Shown here: in pieces, positions 1 through 5,667 of the stretch
Position numbering within the stretch: the stretch's first letter is position 1
Layout of the letters: the number at the start of each line of letters is the position of its first letter
DNA from: Ruminococcus sp.
GTDB lineage: Bacteria; Bacillota; Clostridia; Oscillospirales; Ruminococcaceae
DNA: 6,537 bases
Direction: 5' to 3'
Assembly: GCA_017544125.1 (NCBI GenBank)
Contig: JAFYET010000243.1
Span: 1-6,537, forward strand
Program-made: the position numbers and the translations under genes
Notes under the pieces: generated by a model
What the model saw: only the letters and a program-made list of their open reading frames with translations
What the model was told of the DNA's origin: nothing
Database searches by the model: none

Positions 1-468
1 AAAGGCGGCACGCTGATTATCGGAAACTTTGAGTATGACGGTGTTGACGATGAGACTATGGCGCAGATAACGGGTGCTGTTTACAAGTATGTCAACGTAT
101 CAGATATCGGGCGTGATAGCATAAAGCCCGACACCGTGAAGTATCAGCGCCCCGAGCAGGCAGATGTATACGACACCGTTTCGGCACAGAAGCTGTATAT
201 GTATGCAAGGTATATAAGCGCACGTTATTTCAGCAATTGCGACGACCCGAAGGAAGTGCTCAAAAACAGCAAAGACGGATCGCCGCTCTATGCCGAGATA
301 AAAATCGACAAGGGCAGTCTCACTATCTGCATTCCCGATGAGGAGGGCACGCAGGTGGTCGTAAGCAATGAGCTCGGCGTAAACTTTAACTGCAAAAATG
401 TTGACAATGAGCTTGTGAAAAAGATAGCCGCATTTATGAAGCAAGACATCAAAAACAGCAAGAACTGA
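1..468 (+). CDS. C-terminal part of an unrecognised protein (5' end outside window)
   Basis: The reading frame is open from base 1 to a TGA at 466-468, giving 155 residues with no start visible, so the gene begins upstream. An internal ATG at 58 lies in the same frame but has no good ribosome binding site, and the sequence before it (KGGTLIIGNFEYDG) reads like real protein. I do not recognise the family. The visible part is soluble, of mixed charge and rich in Lys and Asp. It has no membrane segment, no metal-binding cluster and two scattered cysteines. The middle has an aromatic stretch (KLYMYARYISARYF), followed by short alternating segments that look like beta strands and a lysine-rich helical C-terminus ending KNSKN. 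It ends 12 bp before a hairpin terminator, so it is the last gene of its transcript. That it is a coding region is fairly sure; its function is unknown. Confidence 0.7.
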   Translation, partial: KGGTLIIGNFEYDGVDDETMAQITGAVYKYVNVSDIGRDSIKPDTVKYQRPEQADVYDTVSAQKLYMYARYISARYFSNCDDPKEVLKNSKDGSPLYAEIKIDKGSLTICIPDEEGTQVVVSNELGVNFNCKNVDNELVKKIAAFMKQDIKNSKN

Positions 469-479
469 CAGCAAACAAA

Positions 480-510
480 AAAGGCTGGCGTGTAAACGTC
501 AGCCTTTATT
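480..510. terminator. Shared bidirectional intrinsic terminator
   Basis: An 11-bp stem (481-491 with 496-506, one G-T wobble, loop GTAA) is preceded by an A-run at 477-480 and followed by TTTATTATA. The A/T flanks on both sides let it work for the + strand gene ending at 468 and the - strand gene ending at 525, which converge here. Confidence 0.85.
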
Positions 511-524
511 ATAATGCATTGATT

Positions 525-905
525 CTATTCTTCCAGCCTTTCCTCAACGAGGGCGACGGCATTTTTTATGCAGTCATCGCAGGCGCAAAGCATACGACCG
601 CCCTTTAAGCCCTTAAGCTCGCCGCAGTCGGCAGAGCCGCATTTGCGCTTGAAGTCGGAGTGCAGCAGCTTTGCATCGGCAAGCATAGGTCTGCCGGTAT
701 AGCCTGTGAGCCCCTGTATCATCTGTGCCGCACAAAGCGCACCGCAGGTAGCATCAAAAGCCCCCATGCCGCAGCCGAAGCCTGCACCGAGTTTACGCAG
801 TGTCAGCTCATCGAGCCCGAGTTTATCCTCAAAAGCAATAAGCACCGCCTGTGCACAGTTAAACCCTGTGTGCTTTAGCTCTACTGCCTTATCCTGTCTG
901 TTCAT
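525..905 (-). CDS. C_GCAxxG_C_C family putative redox protein
   Basis: This encodes a 126-residue cytoplasmic protein of the C_GCAxxG_C_C family, small putative redox-active proteins common in anaerobes whose biochemical role is not settled. The family pattern is visible: an N-terminal GFNCAQAV around Cys17, a glycine-rich GAGFGCGMG at 40-48 with Cys45, TCGALCAA at 53-60 with Cys54 and Cys58, then Cys89, Cys94 and a C-x-C-x2-C group at 107-112. Nine cysteines in 126 residues suggest disulfide or metal chemistry; that is inference. The frame is open to an earlier ATG at 971, but that extension runs through the promoter. The ATG at 905 has AGAGGTG six bases upstream, so I chose it. The gene is transcribed on its own from a promoter at 942-971, divergent from the two-component operon, and ends at a shared terminator. 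Confidence 0.85.
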   Translation of the reverse strand: MNRQDKAVELKHTGFNCAQAVLIAFEDKLGLDELTLRKLGAGFGCGMGAFDATCGALCAAQMIQGLTGYTGRPMLADAKLLHSDFKRKCGSADCGELKGLKGGRMLCACDDCIKNAVALVEERLEE

Positions 906-911
906 ATCTTT

Positions 912-918
912 CACCTCT
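912..918 (-). promoter_or_regulatory. Ribosome binding site that sets the start of the redox protein
   Basis: AGAGGTG on the - strand lies six bases before the ATG at 905. The upstream in-frame ATG at 971 has no such site and would put coding sequence over the promoter, so 905 is the start. Confidence 0.8.
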
Positions 919-941
919 GCATTGCTGATAGTGCAATATAC

Positions 942-971
942 ATTATACCACAGTGGCATACGGTTAGTCAA
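942..971 (-). promoter_or_regulatory. Sigma-A-type promoter of the redox protein gene
   Basis: On the - strand, TTGACT (966-971) is followed after 18 bp by a perfect TATAAT (942-947). Transcription would begin near 935, about 30 bases before the ATG. It lies back to back with the + strand promoter, with 13 bp between the two -35 boxes. Confidence 0.75.
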
Positions 972-984
972 TGCTTACTTTATG

Positions 985-1013
985 TTGATTTATCCTGTCG
1001 GATATGGTATAAT
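985..1013 (+). promoter_or_regulatory. Sigma-A-type promoter of the two-component/ADP-ribosylglycohydrolase operon
   Basis: TTGATT (985-990), a 17-bp spacer and TATAAT (1008-1013) with an extended -10 TG at 1005-1006. Transcription would start near 1020, giving a leader of about 290 bases before the response regulator ATG at 1313. That leader contains the whole MITE-like element. I saw no equally good promoter between 1020 and 1313. Confidence 0.7.
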
Positions 1014-1095
1014 ACTAAGTGGATAGTGGGTTGATTTATAAATTGGAATTTACGTAGTAATGCATAATTCATAATGCATAATGCATAATTGATGT

Positions 1096-1112
1096 GTCCT
1101 GCTACGCAGGAC
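1096..1112. repeat. Perfect 7-bp hairpin inside the MITE-like element
   Basis: GTCCTGC (1096-1102) and GCAGGAC (1106-1112) form a perfect stem around a TAC loop. A shorter hairpin, GCCC-ATTC-GGGC (1117-1128), follows and is trailed by TTTTATT. That second one resembles a weak + strand terminator, but its 4-bp stem makes efficient termination unlikely. Confidence 0.6.
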
Positions 1113-1168
1113 GGATGCCCATTCGGGCTTTTATTCTCACGAAATTGCTTTGATAAGCGAAAAATGCC

Positions 1169-1212
1169 GCCGACAGAAGGCCGAATGGCCATATTGTCGG
1201 CGCAAGCCGACA
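1169..1212. repeat. Mutually exclusive hairpins in the element
   Basis: TGTCGGC at 1195-1201 can pair with GCCGACA at 1169-1175, enclosing a nested GGCC-GAAT-GGCC hairpin at 1179-1190. It can equally pair with an identical GCCGACA at 1206-1212 across a GCAA tetraloop. Both stems cannot form at once. No U-run follows either stem, so a terminator/antiterminator switch is not shown. Confidence 0.6.
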
Positions 1213-1299
1213 CCTTCATTATGCATTATGAATTATGCATTATGCATTGATTAAATTCCAATTTATCATCGACAATATATATAACACCCTGCATCGAAA

Positions 1300-1305
1300 A
1301 GAGGA
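1300..1305 (+). promoter_or_regulatory. Ribosome binding site that sets the response regulator start
   Basis: AGAGGA precedes the ATG at 1313 with eight bases between GG and ATG. An in-frame ATG at 1235 lies inside the right inverted end of the repeat element and would add 26 residues not found in this protein family, so 1313 is the start. Confidence 0.8.
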
Positions 1306-1312
1306 AAAAACA

Positions 1313-1978
1313 ATGAGCTTGATATTTGTGGTAGAAGATGACAGAGCACTCAGGGAGGAGCTTAGTGAGCTGCTGGAAAACTCGGGGTATGAGGTGACGG
1401 CGGCTGATGTGTTTGATGATATCGCAGGGCAGGTGCTCGCATCAGGGGCGCAGCTGCTGCTGCTTGATATAAACCTGCCGGGCACCAATGGTCAGAGCGT
1501 GCTCAAAGAAATAAGAAAGCAAAGCGACCTGCCCGTGATAATGGTGACAAGCCGCACCGGTGAAACAGATGAGATGCTCTCGATGAGCTCGGGGGCTGAT
1601 GACTTTATAACCAAGCCCTATAACCCCATGATACTGCTGCTGCGCATATCGGCGGTGCTTAAACGCACACAGGCGGCAGCGCCTGCAAAGACCCTCTACC
1701 GTGGGCTGCCCGTGAACACGGCAAGGGGCAGCATAGGCGAGGGGAGCGGTGAGATCATTCTTACCAAAAACGAGATGATTATATTCTCACGGCTGTTGTC
1801 GTCGGCAGGGCAGATAGTCAGCCGTGATGAGCTTATGACCGCACTGTGGGACAGCGAGGAGTATCTGAACGACAACGCCCTTACCGTAAACATCAGCCGC
1901 CTGCGGCAAAAGCTCTCTGACGCAGGGCTTGAAAACACAATTGAGACAAGAAAGAAACAGGGGTATATTCTGCTATGA
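1313..1978 (+). CDS. OmpR-family response regulator, BceR-like
   Basis: This 221-residue DNA-binding response regulator is the cytoplasmic output partner of the kinase encoded next. The receiver domain (about 1-118) shows the acidic pair Asp9/Asp10, the phosphorylation site Asp52 in LLLLDINLPGTNG, Thr79 in IMVTSR and Lys101 in ITKPYNP. A winged-helix DNA-binding domain follows (about 126-221), with the recognition region NALTVNISRLRQKL and the typical wing ending RKKQGYILL. Length and layout match the family. BceR-like rather than PhoB-like is inferred mainly from its kinase partner. Known BceR-type regulators usually control peptide-antibiotic resistance transporters; none is encoded beside this one. 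Its stop overlaps the kinase start (ATGA at 1975-1978), so the two are translationally coupled. The long leader carrying a MITE-like element is unusual. Confidence 0.93.
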   Translation: MSLIFVVEDDRALREELSELLENSGYEVTAADVFDDIAGQVLASGAQLLLLDINLPGTNGQSVLKEIRKQSDLPVIMVTSRTGETDEMLSMSSGADDFITKPYNPMILLLRISAVLKRTQAAAPAKTLYRGLPVNTARGSIGEGSGEIILTKNEMIIFSRLLSSAGQIVSRDELMTALWDSEEYLNDNALTVNISRLRQKLSDAGLENTIETRKKQGYILL

Positions 1979-2985
1979 GCTTGATAGGTTATTTAAAAGA
2001 CAAGCTGCCTGTTATCTGCGTGTTTGTTACCGTGCAGCTGATAATGCTGTGCTTTTTCGGCGGCTACCACGCAGGGGCTGAGCAGGCGGTAATAATAAGC
2101 ACCGTCTACTGGCTGGGCATTGCCGCAGCACTGATGATAGAGTATTCAAGGCGGCGGGGGTTTTACAAAAGGGCGCTCGAGTCGCTTGAGGGGCTTGAAA
2201 AAAAATACCTGCTGCCCGAGATGCTGAGCGAGCCGTCATTTTACGAGGGTAAGATCTGCTATGAGCTTATATGCGGCTGCGGCAAGAGCATGACCGAGAA
2301 CGTATCAGCTCACAAGCGGCAGGCTGACGAGTTTCGTGAATACATCGAGCTTTGGGTACACGAGGTCAAGCTGCCCATAGCATCGCTCTCGCTCATGGCG
2401 CACAACGAGGGCGGGGCAGGGGAGAAGTACGCCCCCCAGCTTGCAAGGATAGACGGCTACATCGAAAACGTGCTCTACTATGCAAGGAGCGAGAACGCCC
2501 AGAAAGACTACATCATCAAGGAAACGACCCTTGGCAGGGTGTTCAAGGAATCAGCCCTCAGAAACCGTGAGAGCTTACAGCAGCGTGGGGTGACGGTGTC
2601 GGCGCAGGGGCTTGACAAAAAGGTGATGACCGACAGCAAGTGGCTTGAATACATCTTCACGCAGCTTATCGCCAACAGCTTAAAATACTTCTCCCCTGAC
2701 AGAGAGCCGGTGATAGAGGTCTATGCCGAAGAGAGTGACAGCACCGTTACCCTGCACTTTAAGGACAACGGCGTTGGCATACCCGCCACTGATTTGCCGT
2801 ACATATTTGAAAAGAGCTTTACCGGCGTCAATGGGCGGCTGCATTCAAAAAGCACGGGCATGGGGCTTTACATAACCGCAAGCCTATGCCGCAAGCTGGG
2901 GCACCGCATAAGTGCTGATTCGGTGCAGGGCGAGTATACTGATATTGCTATCAGCTTTGGCAGGAATGAGTTTTACAGACCCTGA
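1975..2985 (+). CDS. BceS-like intramembrane-sensing histidine kinase
   Basis: This 336-residue sensor kinase would phosphorylate the regulator encoded just upstream. Two membrane segments (about 11-29 and 38-56) are joined by a loop of only about ten residues, so there is no extracellular sensor domain. This is the hallmark of the BceS-type intramembrane kinases, which usually read the state of a partner membrane protein. The phosphoacceptor His129 sits in the characteristic YIELWVHEVKLPIA. The ATPase domain has the N box (Asn234 in QLIANSLKY), G1 box (DNGVGIP, 264-270), F box (YIFEKSF) and G2 box (GMGLY, 295-299). Position H+4 is Leu133, where Thr or Asn is usually needed for phosphatase activity in this kinase class; whether phosphatase activity is lost is inference. 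It overlaps the regulator gene by 4 bp and is followed after 14 bp by the ADP-ribosylglycohydrolase. Confidence 0.92.
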   Translation: MSLIGYLKDKLPVICVFVTVQLIMLCFFGGYHAGAEQAVIISTVYWLGIAAALMIEYSRRRGFYKRALESLEGLEKKYLLPEMLSEPSFYEGKICYELICGCGKSMTENVSAHKRQADEFREYIELWVHEVKLPIASLSLMAHNEGGAGEKYAPQLARIDGYIENVLYYARSENAQKDYIIKETTLGRVFKESALRNRESLQQRGVTVSAQGLDKKVMTDSKWLEYIFTQLIANSLKYFSPDREPVIEVYAEESDSTVTLHFKDNGVGIPATDLPYIFEKSFTGVNGRLHSKSTGMGLYITASLCRKLGHRISADSVQGEYTDIAISFGRNEFYRP

Positions 2986-2999
2986 AAGGGAGGGATCAT

Positions 3000-4109
3000 A
3001 TGCGTGATATAGACAGATTCCGTGGCTGCCTTATAGGCGGTGCGGCAGGCGATGCGCTGGGCTATGCGGTGGAGTTTTTAGACGAGGGAACTATCCACGA
3101 GCGCTACGGTGAGGGAGGCATAACAGACTATCGACTTATAAACGGCACAGCGCAGATATCAGACGATACACAGATGACGCTGTTTACTGCCAACGGGCTG
3201 CTGCTTTGCACCACACGGGCGCAGATGAAGGGGCTGCAGCTGAGCTACATCGACTTCATAAGGGATATGTACAAATGCTGGCTGCGCACGCAGGAGGGGA
3301 CATTCCCCACAAGGAACGAGTTCAGGAAGTCGTGGCTTTTGAACATACCGCAGCTTTATGATATGCGTGCCCCGGGCGTTACCTGTACCAAAGCCATAGC
3401 CACAGGTGCGCAGGGAACTGTTGACAAGCCTGAGAATGACAGCAAGGGCTGCGGCGGTGTTATGAGGGTAGCGCCGATAGGGCTTTATTTCTGCGATTAT
3501 GATATGGACATTGAGCAAAGCGATATGCTTGCAGCTGATGCGGCAGCCCTGACTCACGGGCATGAGCTGGGGTATATACCTGCGGCGGCGCTTGCACACA
3601 TCATAAGGCGCATAAGCGAGGGCGGCATGGGCATAAAAGAGGCAGCAAACGATGCAATAAAGGCTATGCAGGCGCTTTTTCCTGATGCGGAGCATATAGG
3701 GGAATTCACAGAGATAACAGAGCGTGCTTTGAGCCTTGCGGTATCTGATATGAGCGACATAGATGCGATACACTCGCTCGGCGAGGGCTGGGTGGCAGAA
3801 GAGACGCTGGCGATAGCTTTATTCTGTGCGGCAAGGTATGAAAATGACTTTGACAAAGCGCTCATCACTGCCGTAAACCATAAGGGCGACAGCGACTCGA
3901 CAGGCGCTGTCATAGGAAATATCCTCGGCGCTTATCTTGGGTATGAGAAGATAGGTGACAAGTACAAAACGGCGCTGGAGCTCAGTGACACGATACTCGA
4001 GATAGCTGACGATCTGTTTAATGACTGCAAGATGAGCGAGTTCGGAAAGATATATGACCCCGTGTGGGACAGAAAGTACATACGGGCGGTCTACCCGTTT
4101 ATGAGATAG
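3000..4109 (+). CDS. ADP-ribosylglycohydrolase family protein (DraG/ARH-like)
   Basis: This 369-residue cytoplasmic enzyme belongs to the family that hydrolyses the bond between ADP-ribose and a target, using two magnesium or manganese ions, and so reverses ADP-ribosylation. The fold's signatures are present in order: GCLIGGAAGDALG (9-21) followed by VEF with Glu25, the first metal motif ISDDTQMTLF (Ser54, Asp55, Asp56), GCGGVMRVAPIG (150-161), a conserved LTHGHELG (184-191), and the second metal motif HKGDSDSTGAVIGN (294-307; Asp297, Asp299). Length is normal and all key acidic residues are intact, so it should be active. The target is unknown; family members act on proteins such as nitrogenase reductase, on toxin-modified proteins, or on small ADP-ribosylated molecules. 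AGGGAGGG lies 5 bp before the ATG. The 14-bp gap after the kinase and the terminator behind it place it in the two-component operon. Confidence 0.92.
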   Translation: MRDIDRFRGCLIGGAAGDALGYAVEFLDEGTIHERYGEGGITDYRLINGTAQISDDTQMTLFTANGLLLCTTRAQMKGLQLSYIDFIRDMYKCWLRTQEGTFPTRNEFRKSWLLNIPQLYDMRAPGVTCTKAIATGAQGTVDKPENDSKGCGGVMRVAPIGLYFCDYDMDIEQSDMLAADAAALTHGHELGYIPAAALAHIIRRISEGGMGIKEAANDAIKAMQALFPDAEHIGEFTEITERALSLAVSDMSDIDAIHSLGEGWVAEETLAIALFCAARYENDFDKALITAVNHKGDSDSTGAVIGNILGAYLGYEKIGDKYKTALELSDTILEIADDLFNDCKMSEFGKIYDPVWDRKYIRAVYPFMR

Positions 4110-4118
4110 CAAATAATA

Positions 4119-4155
4119 AAGGCAGGAGAGCTTACGTTCTCCTGCCTTGTTTGTT
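4119..4155. terminator. Shared bidirectional intrinsic terminator
   Basis: An 11-bp perfect stem (4119-4129 with 4138-4148), extendable by one wobble and one C-G pair to a TTAC loop, is followed by TTGTTTGTTATTT on the + strand and preceded by AAATAATAAA, which reads as a U-rich tail on the - strand. It ends the + strand operon and the convergent diguanylate cyclase gene. The + strand tail overlaps the latter's stop codon. Confidence 0.88.
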
Positions 4156-5365
4156 ATTTGTCGTCAAGCAAGCTCTTAAGAAAGCACTTGCGCTCATACA
4201 TTTTCTTGTCGGCACGCTCAAACACATCCGAAAAGCTGCTGTCGCAGTCATCATCGTAGATGTCAAGACCCGTGGCGACTACCACCTTGCCGATAAGATG
4301 GTTCTGCTCTGCCTTTCTGTCAAACTCTGAAAGCAAGAACTCTCTCTCGCTGTAATCAGACCCCTCGAGGATCACTACGAACTCATCGCCGCCTATCCTG
4401 AACACGGGGGAGTGTGCAAAGCGTGAGCATATAAGTGAGCAGCCTTGCTTGATGTACTTATCGCCCTCTTCGTGGCCGAGGGAGTCGTTTACGTGTTTAA
4501 GACCGTTCAAGTCAAAGACTATCACGCCGAATTCGGTTATCATGCCGCTTGCGAGCCCCTTATTTATCCGCTCCACCGCCTCGAGATAAGAGTGCTTGTT
4601 CTTTACCCCCGTCAGCGGGTCGGTGTATGCAAGCTGCATTGCCGAGCCGAGCTCCTGCTCCTGCTTCTTTTCACGCTGCAAGGTGCGCTCGTACTGTGAC
4701 CTGAGCCTTACCCTTTCACGCTCGATAAAGAATGTGCGAAGTATCAGAATAACGCCCGCACCTATCGTAAGTGACAGCATAGGAACTATCACCTGCATGA
4801 GCTTGCGTGTGTCGAGCATACTCTCATACCAGTCGGCATCGAAGTCAACGCCTATCAGACCCACGACCTCGTTCTTTGAGTTATATATGGGGCTGTATGC
4901 CGAGTAGAAGCGCCCCCACTCGTCCTCGGTGGCTTCATCATCGACATCGGGGGTGCCGTTTGCGGCGTTAACAAGGGCATCGGTTGTCTCAATGGTCTCG
5001 CCCCACTCTGCGGGGTCATCATCGGGGTCGATGGTGTAGCTGAATGTGCCGTCGCCGTCATATTGAATGGCGTAGATATAGTCAAGCTCTATACTTTCCT
5101 GAAATGAATGCAGCAGGTTGTAGATGCTTTTGTAGCTCTCGGTTTCTGTGTCGTCTGCGGTGAGCTTTTCGAGCTCATCACCGTTTATAAGGTGCGCAGC
5201 CGTTCCCGAAAGGTCGAGCATTCGCTGATCTGCCTGATCCTGCAAAGCCTTTTTCGCTATCGAGATAAGAAACACGCTCATGAAGATATGTGCTGCCAAA
5301 AACAATACCATCACAATAACGAAATTGCGTATACTGATACGCCCTTTTTGCTTGTTATGGCTCAT
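4154..5365 (-). CDS. Membrane diguanylate cyclase with extracellular Cache-like sensor and GGDEF domain
   Basis: This 403-residue protein probably makes cyclic di-GMP from two GTP at the membrane in response to an outside signal. Order of parts: a short cytoplasmic basic N-terminus, membrane segment 1 (about 14-36), an extracellular region (37-188), membrane segment 2 (about 189-213), a charged coiled-coil linker (214-242) and a GGDEF domain (247-400). The extracellular part ends in SPIYNSKNEVVGLIGVDFD, typical of Cache ligand-binding domains, and is very acidic (runs such as DPDDDPAEW). The GGDEF domain keeps DPLTGVKNK, the metal-binding Asp285 in FDLNGLKHVND, and an intact GGDEF at 325-329, so catalysis is expected. 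The inhibitory RxxD site is absent: the matching positions 316-319 read FAHS. The start is the ATG at 5365, five bases after AGGAGGT; a GTG at 5380 lies just upstream of that ribosome binding site and is rejected. Confidence 0.92.
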   Translation of the reverse strand: MSHNKQKGRISIRNFVIVMVLFLAAHIFMSVFLISIAKKALQDQADQRMLDLSGTAAHLINGDELEKLTADDTETESYKSIYNLLHSFQESIELDYIYAIQYDGDGTFSYTIDPDDDPAEWGETIETTDALVNAANGTPDVDDEATEDEWGRFYSAYSPIYNSKNEVVGLIGVDFDADWYESMLDTRKLMQVIVPMLSLTIGAGVILILRTFFIERERVRLRSQYERTLQREKKQEQELGSAMQLAYTDPLTGVKNKHSYLEAVERINKGLASGMITEFGVIVFDLNGLKHVNDSLGHEEGDKYIKQGCSLICSRFAHSPVFRIGGDEFVVILEGSDYSEREFLLSEFDRKAEQNHLIGKVVVATGLDIYDDDCDSSFSDVFERADKKMYERKCFLKSLLDDK

Positions 5366-5370
5366 GCTCC

Positions 5371-5377
5371 ACCTCCT
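5371..5377 (-). promoter_or_regulatory. Ribosome binding site that sets the diguanylate cyclase start
   Basis: AGGAGGT on the - strand lies five bases before the ATG at 5365. The upstream in-frame GTG (5378-5380) directly abuts this site, so it cannot use it. Confidence 0.85.
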
Positions 5378-5387
5378 CACCGATATT

Positions 5388-5417
5388 TATCATATAATAA
5401 TTATATTATATCATATA
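5388..5417. repeat. 9-bp direct repeat, 21-bp period, at the cyclase promoter
   Basis: TATCATATA occurs at 5388-5396 and again at 5409-5417, exactly 21 bp apart (two helical turns), with the second copy overlapping the candidate -10 box. It could be a paired binding site, but the sequence is all A/T except one base, so chance is a real possibility. Confidence 0.35.
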
Positions 5418-5433
5418 TTCTCGGAAAGTGAAA
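5405..5433 (-). promoter_or_regulatory. Possible promoter of the diguanylate cyclase gene
   Basis: On the - strand a perfect TATAAT (5405-5410) lies about 40 bases before the ATG, with a poor -35 (TTTCAC, 5428-5433) at 17-bp spacing. A second TATAAT overlaps at 5400-5405. The region 5383-5466 is very A+T-rich, so chance matches are likely. The weak -35 would fit a gene that needs an activator, or the gene may be read from upstream. Confidence 0.4.
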
Positions 5434-5446
5434 TAGACTGTGAACG

Positions 5447-5466
5447 ATATTAACATTATATTAACA
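5447..5466. repeat. 9-bp direct repeat, 11-bp period
   Basis: ATATTAACA occurs at 5447-5455 and 5458-5466, one helical turn apart. It lies just upstream of the candidate cyclase promoter, and the second copy overlaps the stop codon of the 68-residue gene. An operator is possible but not shown. Confidence 0.35.
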
Positions 5467-5667
5467 ATTTTCCTTGTCAGCGAACTCTGCTATCTCCTCA
5501 TCGGTTATACTTGCGCCGATATCCCAGCCCTTTTGATATGCAAGCCTGTCATATACCCTTATGCGCCTGCCGTCATCAAGGGTGAGCGTCACCTTCGGTT
5601 CATCGCCCGGAAGAAATCCCTCGCAGCCGTTGTCGGGCTCGTCAAGGTCGGTTATAATGTGTGTCAT
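5461..5667 (-). CDS. Small acidic hypothetical protein, coupled to GNAT gene
   Basis: This encodes a 68-residue soluble, acidic protein that I do not recognise. It has no signal peptide or membrane segment. A central stretch, KVTLTLDDGRRIRVYDRLAY (25-44), reads as two beta strands around a DDG turn. A short acidic helix follows (SITDEEIAEFADKEN), and the protein ends in Cys68, with one further cysteine at 15. Its ATG (5665-5667) overlaps the TGA of the acetyltransferase gene (5664-5666) in an ATGA junction. Such coupling is strong support that it is translated despite its size, and suggests the two act together or need matched amounts. The nearest purine-rich site (AAAGGAAAG) lies about ten bases before the ATG, rather far, which also fits coupled translation. 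The diguanylate cyclase gene starts 95 bp downstream and might belong to the same transcript. Confidence 0.75.
   Translation of the reverse strand: MTHIITDLDEPDNGCEGFLPGDEPKVTLTLDDGRRIRVYDRLAYQKGWDIGASITDEEIAEFADKENC

Larger units (their letters stand above)
1038..1266. mobile_element. MITE-like element with long imperfect inverted ends
   Basis: The two ends are inverted copies. The outer 15 bp match perfectly (1038-1052, ATAAATTGGAATTTA, against 1252-1266), and a further 26-bp perfect match lies just inside (1058-1083 against 1217-1242), built from repeats of TAATGCA/CATAATT. The two blocks are offset slightly because the left copy has an extra repeat unit inside and the right copy has it outside. 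The 130-bp interior has no coding capacity and holds several G+C-rich hairpins (1096-1112, 1117-1128, 1169-1202). Small size, inverted ends and no transposase fit a non-autonomous element moved by a transposase elsewhere; this is inference, and I see no clear target-site duplication. It separates the operon promoter from its first gene. Confidence 0.7.

Noticed and set aside
906..971. 22-residue N-terminal extension of the redox protein from the ATG at 971
   Set aside because: It covers the TATAAT and -35 of the gene's own promoter, lacks a ribosome binding site, and the family starts near the ATG at 905.
1117..1137. Intrinsic terminator in the two-component leader (GCCC-ATTC-GGGC then TTTTATT)
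   Set aside because: The stem is only 4 bp, too weak to call. It is mentioned under the neighbouring hairpin instead.
980..1219. Minus-strand frame of 79 codons
   Set aside because: It lies across the repeat element and promoter. Stretches such as NYALCIMNYAL are just the translated TAATGCA repeats.
1235..1312. 26-residue N-terminal extension of the response regulator
   Set aside because: It reads through the inverted end of the repeat element and does not belong to the receiver fold. The ATG at 1313 has a proper ribosome binding site.
3159..3773. Minus-strand frame of 204 codons
   Set aside because: It is antisense to the ADP-ribosylglycohydrolase, whose catalytic motifs prove the + strand frame. 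It has no family features or ribosome binding site.
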